Below, piece after piece: positions 25,757-33,987 of a DNA stretch of 61,830 nucleotides; position 1 is the first letter of the stretch, and every line of letters begins with the position of its first letter. Below the pieces are notes generated by a model that saw nothing but the letters and a program-made list of their open reading frames with translations, made no database searches and was not told where the DNA came from. This DNA comes from Candidatus Gastranaerophilales bacterium (GTDB taxonomy: Bacteria > Cyanobacteriota > Vampirovibrionia > Gastranaerophilales > Gastranaerophilaceae). Location of the stretch: positions 1 to 61,830 of the forward strand of contig UNSJ01000006.1 of the NCBI GenBank assembly GCA_900548405.1, given 5' to 3'. The position numbers and the translations under genes were made by a program.

Positions 25757-27061
25757 TTAAAACTCCATAGGTTTAACCTGTACCATTTCCTCATAATCTT
25801 CTACGGTAACAGTATTTGGAGCTTGTGCTTTTTCTTCAAGACCTTTTTCTAACAAAGCAGGTTCTTTCTTTCTCAGTTTATTATCAGCGATTACAATATC
25901 AGTATTAATAGAAGTTTTAATCAACTGAATTGTCTGCTCGGTAGGAGAACCTTCAGCGTTAACAATTTCCTGAACATCATAACTTGCCCAATCATCAGGA
26001 AGATTATCGATTGTTGTGTAACCCATATCTTCTTCTCCGTCAAGACGTTTATCAATTTCGTTTTCTAAAACATTTGTAACGTATTCTTTTTGGGTTTCAA
26101 AGTGACAAGGTAAAACAATTTTATTACCGATAATTTCTTCAGGATCACGGTCTTCATGTTTTTTGAGTAAATCTGCAGCGATTTGTAAATGACCAAGCTC
26201 AAATGCAAGAAATTCTTCCCAAATTTGTTTAAGCTTATCATCTTCTTCGTCTTTGTAGCAGTTGTAGTATGTGCACACTTCGGTAAATTCGTGAAGAAGA
26301 AGTTTTTCAAACGGAGTTTCATTCGGGTCGATTAGAGATTCATACATGGTTACGTGTTCTTCTTCAACGTCGCATATTTCACCGAAAGTTCTTCTCAAAT
26401 CATCATTTGCATACATCATACCGTGTTCTGCATAGAAGTTATGGGTTTGCTGTTCACCTGATACAAGAGTATAAATATTTACTTTTGTTTGAGGTGAAGC
26501 AGTCTCTCTGTCATAATGACGGCGAAGTCTTAATCCGTTATCATTGTGGTGGTTTTGAGTCGGACGGCTTAAAACTACATCTGTCATACCCTGCAAAATG
26601 TCATCAGGGTCAATACCGTCAACCATATATGCCCATTGACTGTATCTGTATAAGTGGTCAAAGTCTTCCAATAAACCGAAGTTAAATGTTTCTTTAACAT
26701 AATCATCAGGCTCATTTTGAGCAAGCCAAGCTGTTAAATCAACAGCAACTTGTTCATAACCCAATGTAGTTTCTAAAACTGTCTGGCACGCAGGTGTCAA
26801 CCAGTTTACTGTTGTTTGCTGCATATCTTCGATTCTTCTTGATAATGCAATAATATTTTGAACATCCTGGTCTGGACATGTTCTTGCAAAGTTATGCTTG
26901 AAATTCCAAGCTTCTACTTCAATACCGTTCATCAAAATTTGACGTGTTCTTGAATAACAGTCAATATCGTATTTATTGAAAGGTCTTTTTACGATATCAT
27001 GCCAGCTTCTAAGCTGTTTTTCTAAAGAAATTCCTTTTTCTTCAAGTGGGTTAAAACTCAT
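25757..27061 (-). CDS. Ferritin-like (diiron four-helix-type) protein of unknown function
   Basis: 434 residues, cytosolic. Two E-x-x-H motifs in long helices, CDVEEEHVTMYESL and FELGHLQIAADLL, are spaced as in a ferritin/rubrerythrin diiron site. Further candidate ligands stand in LLEDFDHLYRYS, GEQQTHNFYAEHG and LLHEFTEVCTYY, so two ferritin-like halves may be present. The last 110 residues are acidic and look disordered. Second in an operon with a GH13-like gene 15 nt upstream and a small membrane protein 2 nt downstream. Oxidase, peroxide scavenging or metal storage are all possible. Confidence 0.65.
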   Translation of the reverse strand: MSFNPLEEKGISLEKQLRSWHDIVKRPFNKYDIDCYSRTRQILMNGIEVEAWNFKHNFARTCPDQDVQNIIALSRRIEDMQQTTVNWLTPACQTVLETTLGYEQVAVDLTAWLAQNEPDDYVKETFNFGLLEDFDHLYRYSQWAYMVDGIDPDDILQGMTDVVLSRPTQNHHNDNGLRLRRHYDRETASPQTKVNIYTLVSGEQQTHNFYAEHGMMYANDDLRRTFGEICDVEEEHVTMYESLIDPNETPFEKLLLHEFTEVCTYYNCYKDEEDDKLKQIWEEFLAFELGHLQIAADLLKKHEDRDPEEIIGNKIVLPCHFETQKEYVTNVLENEIDKRLDGEEDMGYTTIDNLPDDWASYDVQEIVNAEGSPTEQTIQLIKTSINTDIVIADNKLRKKEPALLEKGLEEKAQAPNTVTVEDYEEMVQVKPMEF

Positions 27062-27076
27062 TTTTTTCTCCTTATG

Positions 27077-28408
27077 TTATTTTTCTAATGCATAGGCAAA
27101 AATCTCGCCTGCTTTTTTATTAAATTCCCTTCCGTCATCTTTAGTAAAAAGATTTTCCCAATGACTTAAAGCCGTACCATCAGTAGAATAAGAAGGATTA
27201 GTCATCATTAAATGGTGAGTATTTGTGTCATAACGCAGCGGAAATAAATCAGCCATCTGCATAAAGCTTGGCAGTTTATCACTTGCAAGGTAATAACCGA
27301 AAAGCGCCGAATGAAGTCTGTTCAAAATTTGTTCGTATGAAAGACCGCCTGCATTATTGTCATTTGTTACTTCAACACCGGGTGCATAAACTCGTGAATA
27401 TTTCATCTGCTCTGACAAATTTCTTACTGCATCGAAATCATCACCTGTAATAAAATCTGTTCCGGCATTAAGTCCCATATCAATATATCTTTGAAAATCG
27501 CTTGAACTTTTTTCTCCTACAAAACTTATATCAAATTTTCCCGAACGCTTTCTGATTTCGTGCAAAATATGCTGCATTTGATGATACTCGGGTAAACTTC
27601 CCACACCTGTATAATGCTCGCAATCGTAACCTCCGATATGTTTTGCAGAATCAATAAACATACATTCAAATCCTAAGTTCATTAATTTCACGCATTCATT
27701 AATATAAATTTCCTGATGCTCGGGATTACACCAATCAAAAGTAACATCGTCCTGATATGGTCTTGCGACTTTCATCTGGTCAGCAGAAATTACATGCCTG
27801 AAACCTGCTTTAATACCTCTGAAATGGGCAAGGTCAACAAAAGCTTTTAACTGTTCTTCAGGAGAAATCTTATCAACAATTGAATAATCAATAATATTAT
27901 CGCTGTAACTTGTGTTTAAACGTAACGCGTAAATAGAATTTTCTTCAAACGGTCCTTTTTCGTAAGAATCTCCGAATATATTCTGCCAAACTTGCGATAA
28001 AATTAAGCAATTAGCAAAACTTTTAGCGGATGGAGGAATTGCAGGTAAAAGCTTAATGCAGCTCAAAATACCTTTACAAGTACACCCGTTATCCATATAA
28101 GCAATTGCACGGTCGTTAATTTCAATGTAATTCGCCAATCTTCCCCAATTATGTCCATAATTGGGGGTTTCTATATTTTCGGGGAAATCTTCATAAAAGA
28201 TTCCGCTCTCCGACAAAGATGCTATTATATCACCAGCCTCTTTTACAGTAAGCTTTAAAAGGTCTGCAGGCACTATATTTGCCAGCCAACGCTTATTATA
28301 AGCATTACCTATACCATGAAAAGCAATATACTCACTGAAAGAGTCCCTGTTTAAAACCGTACTTTCGTTCAGTGCTTCCAATAATTTATTTACAGCATTT
28401 TTGTTCAT
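27077..28408 (-). CDS. GH13-like (alpha-amylase superfamily) TIM-barrel protein
   Basis: 443 residues. Barrel motifs in order: AHFRGIKAGFRHVIS (region I-like), DWCNPEHQEIYINEC then LGFECMFIDSAKHIG (region II-like, with nucleophile Asp), ISFVGEKSSSD (region III-like, acid/base Glu) and FITGDDFDAV (region IV-like). The usual Arg two residues before the nucleophile is Phe here, so activity may differ or be lost. No signal peptide. The N-terminal ~120 residues do not resemble a known domain. Leads the operon with the ferritin-like protein, an odd pairing. Confidence 0.5.
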   Translation of the reverse strand: MNKNAVNKLLEALNESTVLNRDSFSEYIAFHGIGNAYNKRWLANIVPADLLKLTVKEAGDIIASLSESGIFYEDFPENIETPNYGHNWGRLANYIEINDRAIAYMDNGCTCKGILSCIKLLPAIPPSAKSFANCLILSQVWQNIFGDSYEKGPFEENSIYALRLNTSYSDNIIDYSIVDKISPEEQLKAFVDLAHFRGIKAGFRHVISADQMKVARPYQDDVTFDWCNPEHQEIYINECVKLMNLGFECMFIDSAKHIGGYDCEHYTGVGSLPEYHQMQHILHEIRKRSGKFDISFVGEKSSSDFQRYIDMGLNAGTDFITGDDFDAVRNLSEQMKYSRVYAPGVEVTNDNNAGGLSYEQILNRLHSALFGYYLASDKLPSFMQMADLFPLRYDTNTHHLMMTNPSYSTDGTALSHWENLFTKDDGREFNKKAGEIFAYALEK

Positions 28409-28472
28409 AACATGAATACTTATAAATAAACATCAGAAAATTTTCATTGCCTGAATTGACAATTTGTCTAAA

Positions 28473-29105
28473 CTATAAACCGCCAAACATTTTTGATAAA
28501 GGTTCTTTTTTATCAGCAGGGATAATAAGCATACCACTGAATGGGTTATGAGGATCAGGAACCATACCTATTTTTTTCATATAAAAAGGTCTTGCTTCAG
28601 GCATAGCACAAAGTCTTAAATTTCCCACACATTGTGCCTCATCGCTTCTTCTCTGGGCAATCTGGAGACACTTAACACCTACACCTTTATAATAATCCAA
28701 TTTCTTGTTGTGAAAAGGAGTATCAGGCTTTGAATAGTTTCTTAAATCATCTATATAAACATGGCTCGGATCTTCTTTATAGGTCAGTTTGTCATAATCA
28801 AACCATTTGTTAATTTTTGCCATAAATTCACCGATAATTTCATTATCGTTATTTTTTATGAAGTACCTTTCATTTCCGCAGTCAAAAGATTTAAAGACAT
28901 TAAGAAATTCTTCCCTGCCTTTTGACACATTTAACAAATTTACATGTCCGATAAACCCTTGCGGCATCATTCCGATATTCATATGGGTGAGCCTTTGAAT
29001 AGTGCCCCCGCCACGAAAAGACGGTTGGTTTGATTTTACGGGGCTGCTTAACAGATTGCCTGTTCTGTACTGATAAGAATATTTGTTTTGAATATTAATA
29101 GCCAT
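28473..29105 (-). CDS. GNAT-like acyltransferase with N-terminal F-R-G tag
   Basis: 210 residues. The first ~35 are polar (MAINIQNKYSYQYRTG...) and end QPSFRGGG, reminiscent of the PSFTG tag of the 6132..7235 protein. The rest follows a GNAT course: IIGEFMAKI, SHVYIDDL (beta4), YYKGVGVKCLQIAQRRS (acetyl-CoA loop position) and MPEARPFYMKKIGM (the terminal x-F-Y-x-K-x-G-M signature). Substrate unknown. A separate transcript from the operon below, 64 nt away. Confidence 0.6.
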   Translation of the reverse strand: MAINIQNKYSYQYRTGNLLSSPVKSNQPSFRGGGTIQRLTHMNIGMMPQGFIGHVNLLNVSKGREEFLNVFKSFDCGNERYFIKNNDNEIIGEFMAKINKWFDYDKLTYKEDPSHVYIDDLRNYSKPDTPFHNKKLDYYKGVGVKCLQIAQRRSDEAQCVGNLRLCAMPEARPFYMKKIGMVPDPHNPFSGMLIIPADKKEPLSKMFGGL

Positions 29106-29223
29106 AGTGAATTTTATAAATGGGATGAATTTTCATAATTGCCCAAAAATAAAGAATTTGTTAACAAAAGTTTATAATATTTATTTTTAGTGATAAAATT
29201 TATTTGAAAGAGAGGAAGTATTT

Positions 29224-29733
29224 ATGATTAACGAAAAATTAGAAAAAGCATTCAATGACCAGATTAACAAGGAACTATATTCAGAATATTTATATCTTTC
29301 AATGCAGGCTTATTTTGAAAGATTAAATCTTAAAGGGTTTGTAAACTGGATGTCAGTACAAGTTCAGGAAGAACACGCACATGCTCTCGGAATGTTTGAT
29401 TACTTGAACCAACGCGGAGGAACAGTTGAACTTGAAGCTATCGACAAACCTGAAACCGATTGGGCTTCACCTTTAGCAGTGTTCGAACAGGTTCTTGAAC
29501 ACGAAGAATATGTTACATCAAGAATTAATGCATTAATGGATGTTGCAGAAGAAACCAAAGACCGCGCAGCAATGTCATTCTTAAACTGGTACTTGAAAGA
29601 ACAGGTTGAAGAAGAAGATAATGTAGGAAATGTTTTGGCAACTTTAAGACTTATCGGCGATGATAAAAAAGCTTTATTAATGCTTGATAAAGACCTTGCA
29701 GCAAGAACATTCGTGCAACCGGTTATCGGATAA
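29224..29733 (+). CDS. ftnA: Ferritin
   Basis: Iron-storage shell subunit with ferroxidase activity, 169 residues, heme-free FtnA type. Ferroxidase ligands are visible: Glu in LYSEYLYLSM, E-x-x-H in QEEHAHALG, Glu in VLEHEEYVT and the Gln/Glu in EQVEEE. GAGAGGAAG ahead of the ATG is a good ribosome-binding site. Coupled to the following GNAT gene by TAATG. Confidence 0.92.
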   Translation: MINEKLEKAFNDQINKELYSEYLYLSMQAYFERLNLKGFVNWMSVQVQEEHAHALGMFDYLNQRGGTVELEAIDKPETDWASPLAVFEQVLEHEEYVTSRINALMDVAEETKDRAAMSFLNWYLKEQVEEEDNVGNVLATLRLIGDDKKALLMLDKDLAARTFVQPVIG

Positions 29734-30203
29734 TGGCTGAATTCAAAAAAGTAAATGATATAAAAGAACTTGCAAGTCTGGCATCATCCATTTGGCATGA
29801 ATACTGGACTTGCATTTTAACACCTGAACAAATAGATTATATGGTAGAAAATTTTCAATCAGAAAAAGCAATAAAAAACCAGATTGAAAACGAAAACTAC
29901 ACATATTATTTTATAATAAAAGATGGTGCAAAAGCCGGATATTTTGGAATTTCGGATAAAAAAGAATATCTTTTTCTGTCAAAACTCTATCTTAAAAAAG
30001 AGTATAGACATCAGGGATTAGGCAAAAAAGCTTTTGAAAAAATAAAAGAGCTTGCAAATGATAAACCAATCCGTCTTACAGTAAACAAATATAATACAAA
30101 CACAATAAATGCCTATAAAAAGTGGGGATTTGAAATCATAGATGCTGTTGTGACAGATATCGGTTCAGGTTTTGTAATGAACGATTATATTATGGGAACG
30201 TAG
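29733..30203 (+). CDS. GNAT-family N-acetyltransferase
   Basis: 156 residues. Acetyl-CoA loop KEYRHQGLGKKAF (R-x-x-G-x-G) follows strand FLSKLYLKK, and NKYNTNTINAYKKWGFEI is the usual C-terminal signature. Start codon shares its A with the ferritin stop (TAATG). The substrate is unknown; coexpression with ferritin is the only hint. Confidence 0.85.
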   Translation: MAEFKKVNDIKELASLASSIWHEYWTCILTPEQIDYMVENFQSEKAIKNQIENENYTYYFIIKDGAKAGYFGISDKKEYLFLSKLYLKKEYRHQGLGKKAFEKIKELANDKPIRLTVNKYNTNTINAYKKWGFEIIDAVVTDIGSGFVMNDYIMGT

Positions 30204-30225
30204 CCCCTCCATACATAAAATGCAA

Positions 30226-30254
30226 GCTCCCACTAGGAGTGAGAGCCCTTTTTT
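30226..30254 (+). terminator. Intrinsic terminator after ftnA-GNAT
   Basis: GCTCcCACT-AGG-AGTGaGAGC followed by CC and six T. It lies 23 nt past the GNAT stop codon. Confidence 0.75.
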
Positions 30255-30301
30255 GTATAAGAAGGTGTGCGTAGAAAATTCTTTTTCAGCGTAGCTTACG
30301 A

Positions 30302-31489
30302 CTACTTTAGTTCCGCCTTTTGTTTGTTATTTAAAAACTTATAATTCTTTGTAGTAACCGGCTTTATTTTATTAATGCACTCGGGTGTAATATCATTATT
30401 CATCCTGTGTTGTATATACTTTTCCCTCGCATCTCCTTTGCTTTTCAAATTTACATTACGATAACCTATTCCGGCTCTGTAACCCGATACAAAATACATA
30501 AACGGCAGCGCAGGTTCTATCCACTTGAACCCTGATAAGATACCTGCCGTTGCAATATCATCCGCGTGCAAAGCAATGTCTATTGCTTCAGGCTTGCGTT
30601 CATTATAAATTCCCTTGTTATTTTTCTTTTCGCCAAACAATGGGTTAATACATTTTTTGCTTACGTAATTTGCTATGTAGCTTCCACCGACAATACCTGT
30701 TGCAGTAATTCCCGCCATTATAACGGCAAGCTTTTTCATAGGTGTCAGAGGTTTAATCTTATTGGCTTTTTCTAATCTTTCGGAAAGAAAAAGGGCCGTA
30801 CCTGCACCCACGTTACATAGGAAGATATTTGCAAGATATTGGTACAAGCCCTCTTTGACCTTGTTTGCGGTCTGTTTTTTTGAGTCAGTATGTGTAGTCT
30901 TATCAGCAATTATGCCGCCCGCAACCCCTCCGGTTACAGGTATTAATCCTAAAAGAGAAAGTCTTTTAATTTCAGAAAAAATCTCCTTAGAATTAAGATT
31001 TTTCTTTTCAGGCAAAATAACACTGAAAAGATCTTCTTTCTCAGGAGATTTAGGAAGATTGCCAATTAATAAATCAATTTGTTTTGGTGAAAGTTCTTTT
31101 AACTTGGCAGTTTCTAAAGCTTTTAAAATATTTTGGTCTTTAATATTTGTTTTTTGTAAGAATTTTTCGACAGCTTCTGTTTGCACTTTTTGGAGTTCAG
31201 AAAAAGGAACTCTTTCCATAAGTCCGCCAAATATTTTCTTTCCGCCGATTTTTAAACCTCTTGTTCCAAGCAATGATGCGCCGATTGTACTTGAAATAAC
31301 AATCATATTTTTGAGGAACTTTTGTTTTTCATCAACGGGTTTGTGACCGTCTTTCTTTTTGTTAAGCCTGAACGAATCTGCAATACCAAATGTACCTCCT
31401 GCGCCTATTAAAAGCGCCGGCATTTTTTGATCCAGTTTATTTAATATCATAGGCTGATCAATATATTTACATAAGGTAGAGATTTTCAT
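30302..31489 (-). CDS. Polytopic membrane protein of unknown function under a DtxR-type operator
   Basis: 395 residues, not recognised. Hydrophobic segments at about 24-40 (ALLIGAGGTFGIADS), 62-80 (MIVISSTIGASLLG), 177-195 (LSLLGLIPVTGGVAGGIIA), 218-236 (YLANIFLCNVGAGTALFL), 252-272 (KLAVIMAGITATGIVGGSYI) and near 325-345. Long charged loops lie between them and the C-terminus is basic. Promoter: TTGACA and TAAAGT/TATAAA on the minus strand with a palindrome at 31508..31523; AAGGA precedes the ATG. Position next to dtxR suggests metal control. Confidence 0.7.
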   Translation of the reverse strand: MKISTLCKYIDQPMILNKLDQKMPALLIGAGGTFGIADSFRLNKKKDGHKPVDEKQKFLKNMIVISSTIGASLLGTRGLKIGGKKIFGGLMERVPFSELQKVQTEAVEKFLQKTNIKDQNILKALETAKLKELSPKQIDLLIGNLPKSPEKEDLFSVILPEKKNLNSKEIFSEIKRLSLLGLIPVTGGVAGGIIADKTTHTDSKKQTANKVKEGLYQYLANIFLCNVGAGTALFLSERLEKANKIKPLTPMKKLAVIMAGITATGIVGGSYIANYVSKKCINPLFGEKKNNKGIYNERKPEAIDIALHADDIATAGILSGFKWIEPALPFMYFVSGYRAGIGYRNVNLKSKGDAREKYIQHRMNNDITPECINKIKPVTTKNYKFLNNKQKAELK

Positions 31490-31507
31490 ATATTTCCTTG
31501 CTTAATT

Positions 31508-31523
31508 GTTAGGCATGACTAAC
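31508..31523 (-). promoter_or_regulatory. DtxR-like operator overlapping the promoter of the 30302..31489 gene
   Basis: GTTAG-GCATGA-CTAAC, an inverted repeat resembling TTAGGCATGCCTAA-type boxes of DtxR/IdeR iron regulators (one half-site mismatch). On the minus strand TTGACA (31545-31550) and a -10 at 31522-31529 put it over the transcription start, a repressor position. The dtxR-family gene ends 45 nt away. Confidence 0.55.
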
Positions 31524-31568
31524 TTTATATGAAAGGAATAATTTTGTCAAGTGCAATTCTTAAAATTT

Positions 31569-31973
31569 TTAAAATATTTTTTTCAAATCCATTTGTGAAG
31601 ATTTCACATATTCGGTAAGTTTTACCATATTGTCAAAAAGCTTATCAGAAACTATATGTTCCATTTTGCATGCAATTTCTATTGCTTCATCACGCGGAAT
31701 ATTTAGAACTTCGACAAAAAACTCTGCCAGATTTTCGTGTTTTTTCAAAACCTCTTTTGCTATTTTTTCTCCTTGAGCAGTAAGCGTAATAGGTGAATAC
31801 GGCGCATAATTGATAAGTTTTTTTTCGGACAAAACATTCAAAGCACCTGTAACAGAGGCTTTTCTAACACCAAGAGCATCCGCTATTGCAGTAACTTTTG
31901 CCTGACCGTTTTTCAAAACCTGATTATAAATTTCCTCAATATAATCTTCTAAACTAAAAGATAATTTTTCCAT
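31569..31973 (-). CDS. DtxR/MntR-family metal-dependent repressor
   Basis: Iron- or manganese-responsive repressor, 134 residues, without a C-terminal SH3 domain. The winged helix is residues ~1-65 (LSFSLEDYIEEIYNQV, AIADALGVRKASVTGAL). Dimer/metal region: KKHENLAEFFVEVL and IEIACKMEHIVSD, where C-x-x-E-H matches the primary-site C-x-x-E-H of DtxR/IdeR rather than the MntR E-x-x-E-H, hinting at iron. Coupled to gph by TAATG. A matching palindrome lies just downstream of the gene. Confidence 0.85.
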   Translation of the reverse strand: MEKLSFSLEDYIEEIYNQVLKNGQAKVTAIADALGVRKASVTGALNVLSEKKLINYAPYSPITLTAQGEKIAKEVLKKHENLAEFFVEVLNIPRDEAIEIACKMEHIVSDKLFDNMVKLTEYVKSSQMDLKKIF

Positions 31974-32611
31974 TACATACTCCTGATTATATCAATTATA
32001 TCATAAGGGTTATCAATTATAAAGTCCGCGCCCTCTAAATCCTTTTTATCACGAAAACCCCAGGTGACACCGATACAAGGAAGATTAGAATTTTTAGCTG
32101 TCTGAACATCAACCTCAGAATCACCAACGTAGACACAATTTTTTGCACCCAGCTCTTTTATTGCCTTAAAAACCCCGTCAGGTGCGGGTTTTTTAGGAAC
32201 GTCATCATATTGCCCTATTGCTGCATCAACCAAATTTTTAAAATATTTTTCACATAATTCTTTTACGGCAGAATCAAATTTGTTAGACACCACGCCGATT
32301 TTCAGGTTATTTTCTTTTAGAATTGACAGTATCTGAACGATACTATCGTATGGCGCAGTATTGTTATACATATTTTCAGAGTAATGTTTTTTAAAGATTT
32401 CCAGGCATTTTTCGGTTGTATTTTTGTCACAGTCTTTTGGAACTGCACGCTCTATAAGCTTTCTTACACCGTTTCCGACAAAGCAGCGAACCTCCTTTAA
32501 TGAACGTTTTGGAAACCCAAACTCATTCAGTGCAAAATTTGTGCTGTTTTTTAAATCTTCCAGTGTATTTAAAAGCGTTCCGTCCAAATCAAAAATAACT
32601 GCATCAATCAT
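31973..32611 (-). CDS. gph: HAD-family phosphoglycolate phosphatase-like hydrolase
   Basis: Dephosphorylates 2-phosphoglycolate (a by-product of DNA 3'-end repair) or a similar small phosphate ester. All four HAD motifs are intact: FDLDGTLLNT, VVSNK, KPAPDGV and YVGDSEVD. 212 residues with a helical cap after motif I. Middle gene of photolyase-gph-dtxR; being next to a DNA-repair enzyme fits a repair-linked role, but the substrate is not proven by sequence. Confidence 0.8.
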   Translation of the reverse strand: MIDAVIFDLDGTLLNTLEDLKNSTNFALNEFGFPKRSLKEVRCFVGNGVRKLIERAVPKDCDKNTTEKCLEIFKKHYSENMYNNTAPYDSIVQILSILKENNLKIGVVSNKFDSAVKELCEKYFKNLVDAAIGQYDDVPKKPAPDGVFKAIKELGAKNCVYVGDSEVDVQTAKNSNLPCIGVTWGFRDKKDLEGADFIIDNPYDIIDIIRSM

Positions 32612-32623
32612 AAGGTCATTTTA

Positions 32624-33889
32624 TCATAAATATCTTTTGATATATTTTTCACGTTCTGCTTTGCCTTTTATACCGTTTAGCCTTCTTATTTCACCAGTTA
32701 CAGGCATATTAATAAACGGTCTGTCGTGAAGCCCTGCAATTGACCACAAAATCCCAACATAACCGTTAGGGCTTTCACCGTCATAAGCGTATTTGTCATT
32801 GAGATAAACTGCAATATCAACAGCTTCCTGAGGAGTGTTAGTCCACTCCAAAAGTTTTTTCGCCCAGAACATCCTCAAATATCCGTGAATTTTTCCTTCG
32901 CGTATAAGCTGTTTTTGCGTGGCATTCCACAAATCATCGTAAGTTTCGGCTTTCTCAAGCTGCTCTTTTGTAAAAATGTGCACACGCAAATCTTTTATAT
33001 GAAAATTTAATGTTCTTTTAGCCCAATCAGGAGCTGATTCAAAGCTTTTATAATTTTTATTGTACAGACAAAAATTGTCGGACAATTCCTGACGGATTAT
33101 AAGTTCTTCCAAATAAACTTCTTTGCTTTGCGAAGGTGCATCGGACTTTATGACTTCAAGCGCAGCTCTCTGAGGAGAAACAAACCCTAAATTAAAATAA
33201 CGTGACATTTCTGATGTTCCGTTGATGTCAGGATTATTTTTGTCCTCAGGATAATTTTTCAGTTTATTTTTTATAAAATCATCAAGGATTTCATATCCTC
33301 TATTTTTGTCAAACTCATATTTGGGAAATTCTGTCAGATATTCGTATATTTTTTCATATATTTTTTTACGTAAAGTAAATGCGCTGTACTCCTGTTTATC
33401 AGATGCAATTCTTGCAGGAACAATGTTGTGCGAATCAACTTCAAAAATTTTCCCTTTAAAATCGTTAAATAAATCATTGTCTGTTAAAGGATTAAAATCG
33501 ATTACAAGTGTTTTGTTCTCTAATTCTTTTAAAAAATCCTTTAAATTCTTTTCAATGATTTCAAAATAAATATTTTGATTTTCATAGTTTTTCTTTAGAA
33601 GCTCAAGATTTTCGAAGTAGAAATTGTTTTTGCCTTCATTTTCAAAATTATTTTTAATATGAACAACTTTGAAATTTTTTGCATTATCTTTTGTAAAATT
33701 TAATGCAAAATTATCTTCTACCCTTAAATCACGTGAGGTTAAATACACATATTTGTCTGAAATATCGTTATTATTAACTTCATAAATTCTTGAAGGGTTA
33801 ACCTTTTCTTCAACAACAAAATTTGAAGAAATAAATTTTTCTAATTGACCCTTTTTACCGTTAATATGCATAAAATCATAATAACTCAC
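32624..33889 (-). CDS. Class II CPD photolyase
   Basis: Splits UV-made cyclobutane pyrimidine dimers with light and FAD. 421 residues. Class II signatures: VYLTSRDLRVEDNFAL near residue 48, LEELIIRQELSDNFCLYN, WNATQKQLIREGKIHGYLRM, FWAKKLLEWTNTP and LNDKYAYDGESPNGYVGILW followed by GLHDRPF. First gene of the operon with gph (13 nt) and dtxR. A light-dependent enzyme is unexpected if the organism lives in the gut. Confidence 0.9.
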   Translation of the reverse strand: MSYYDFMHINGKKGQLEKFISSNFVVEEKVNPSRIYEVNNNDISDKYVYLTSRDLRVEDNFALNFTKDNAKNFKVVHIKNNFENEGKNNFYFENLELLKKNYENQNIYFEIIEKNLKDFLKELENKTLVIDFNPLTDNDLFNDFKGKIFEVDSHNIVPARIASDKQEYSAFTLRKKIYEKIYEYLTEFPKYEFDKNRGYEILDDFIKNKLKNYPEDKNNPDINGTSEMSRYFNLGFVSPQRAALEVIKSDAPSQSKEVYLEELIIRQELSDNFCLYNKNYKSFESAPDWAKRTLNFHIKDLRVHIFTKEQLEKAETYDDLWNATQKQLIREGKIHGYLRMFWAKKLLEWTNTPQEAVDIAVYLNDKYAYDGESPNGYVGILWSIAGLHDRPFINMPVTGEIRRLNGIKGKAEREKYIKRYL

Positions 33890-33926
33890 AATGACTTAAC
33901 AAAAATCAGCAGATTTATTAATATTT

Positions 33927-33954
33927 TTGCATACGCTGTTTTTGATGTTATAAT
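33927..33954 (+). promoter_or_regulatory. Promoter of the metal RND operon
   Basis: TTGCAT (33927-33932), 16-nt spacer, TATAAT (33949-33954), 34 nt ahead of the ATG at 33988. No obvious operator palindrome. Confidence 0.6.
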
Positions 33955-33987
33955 CCTTTATACAGAATAGTTTCTAAGGAAATAGGG

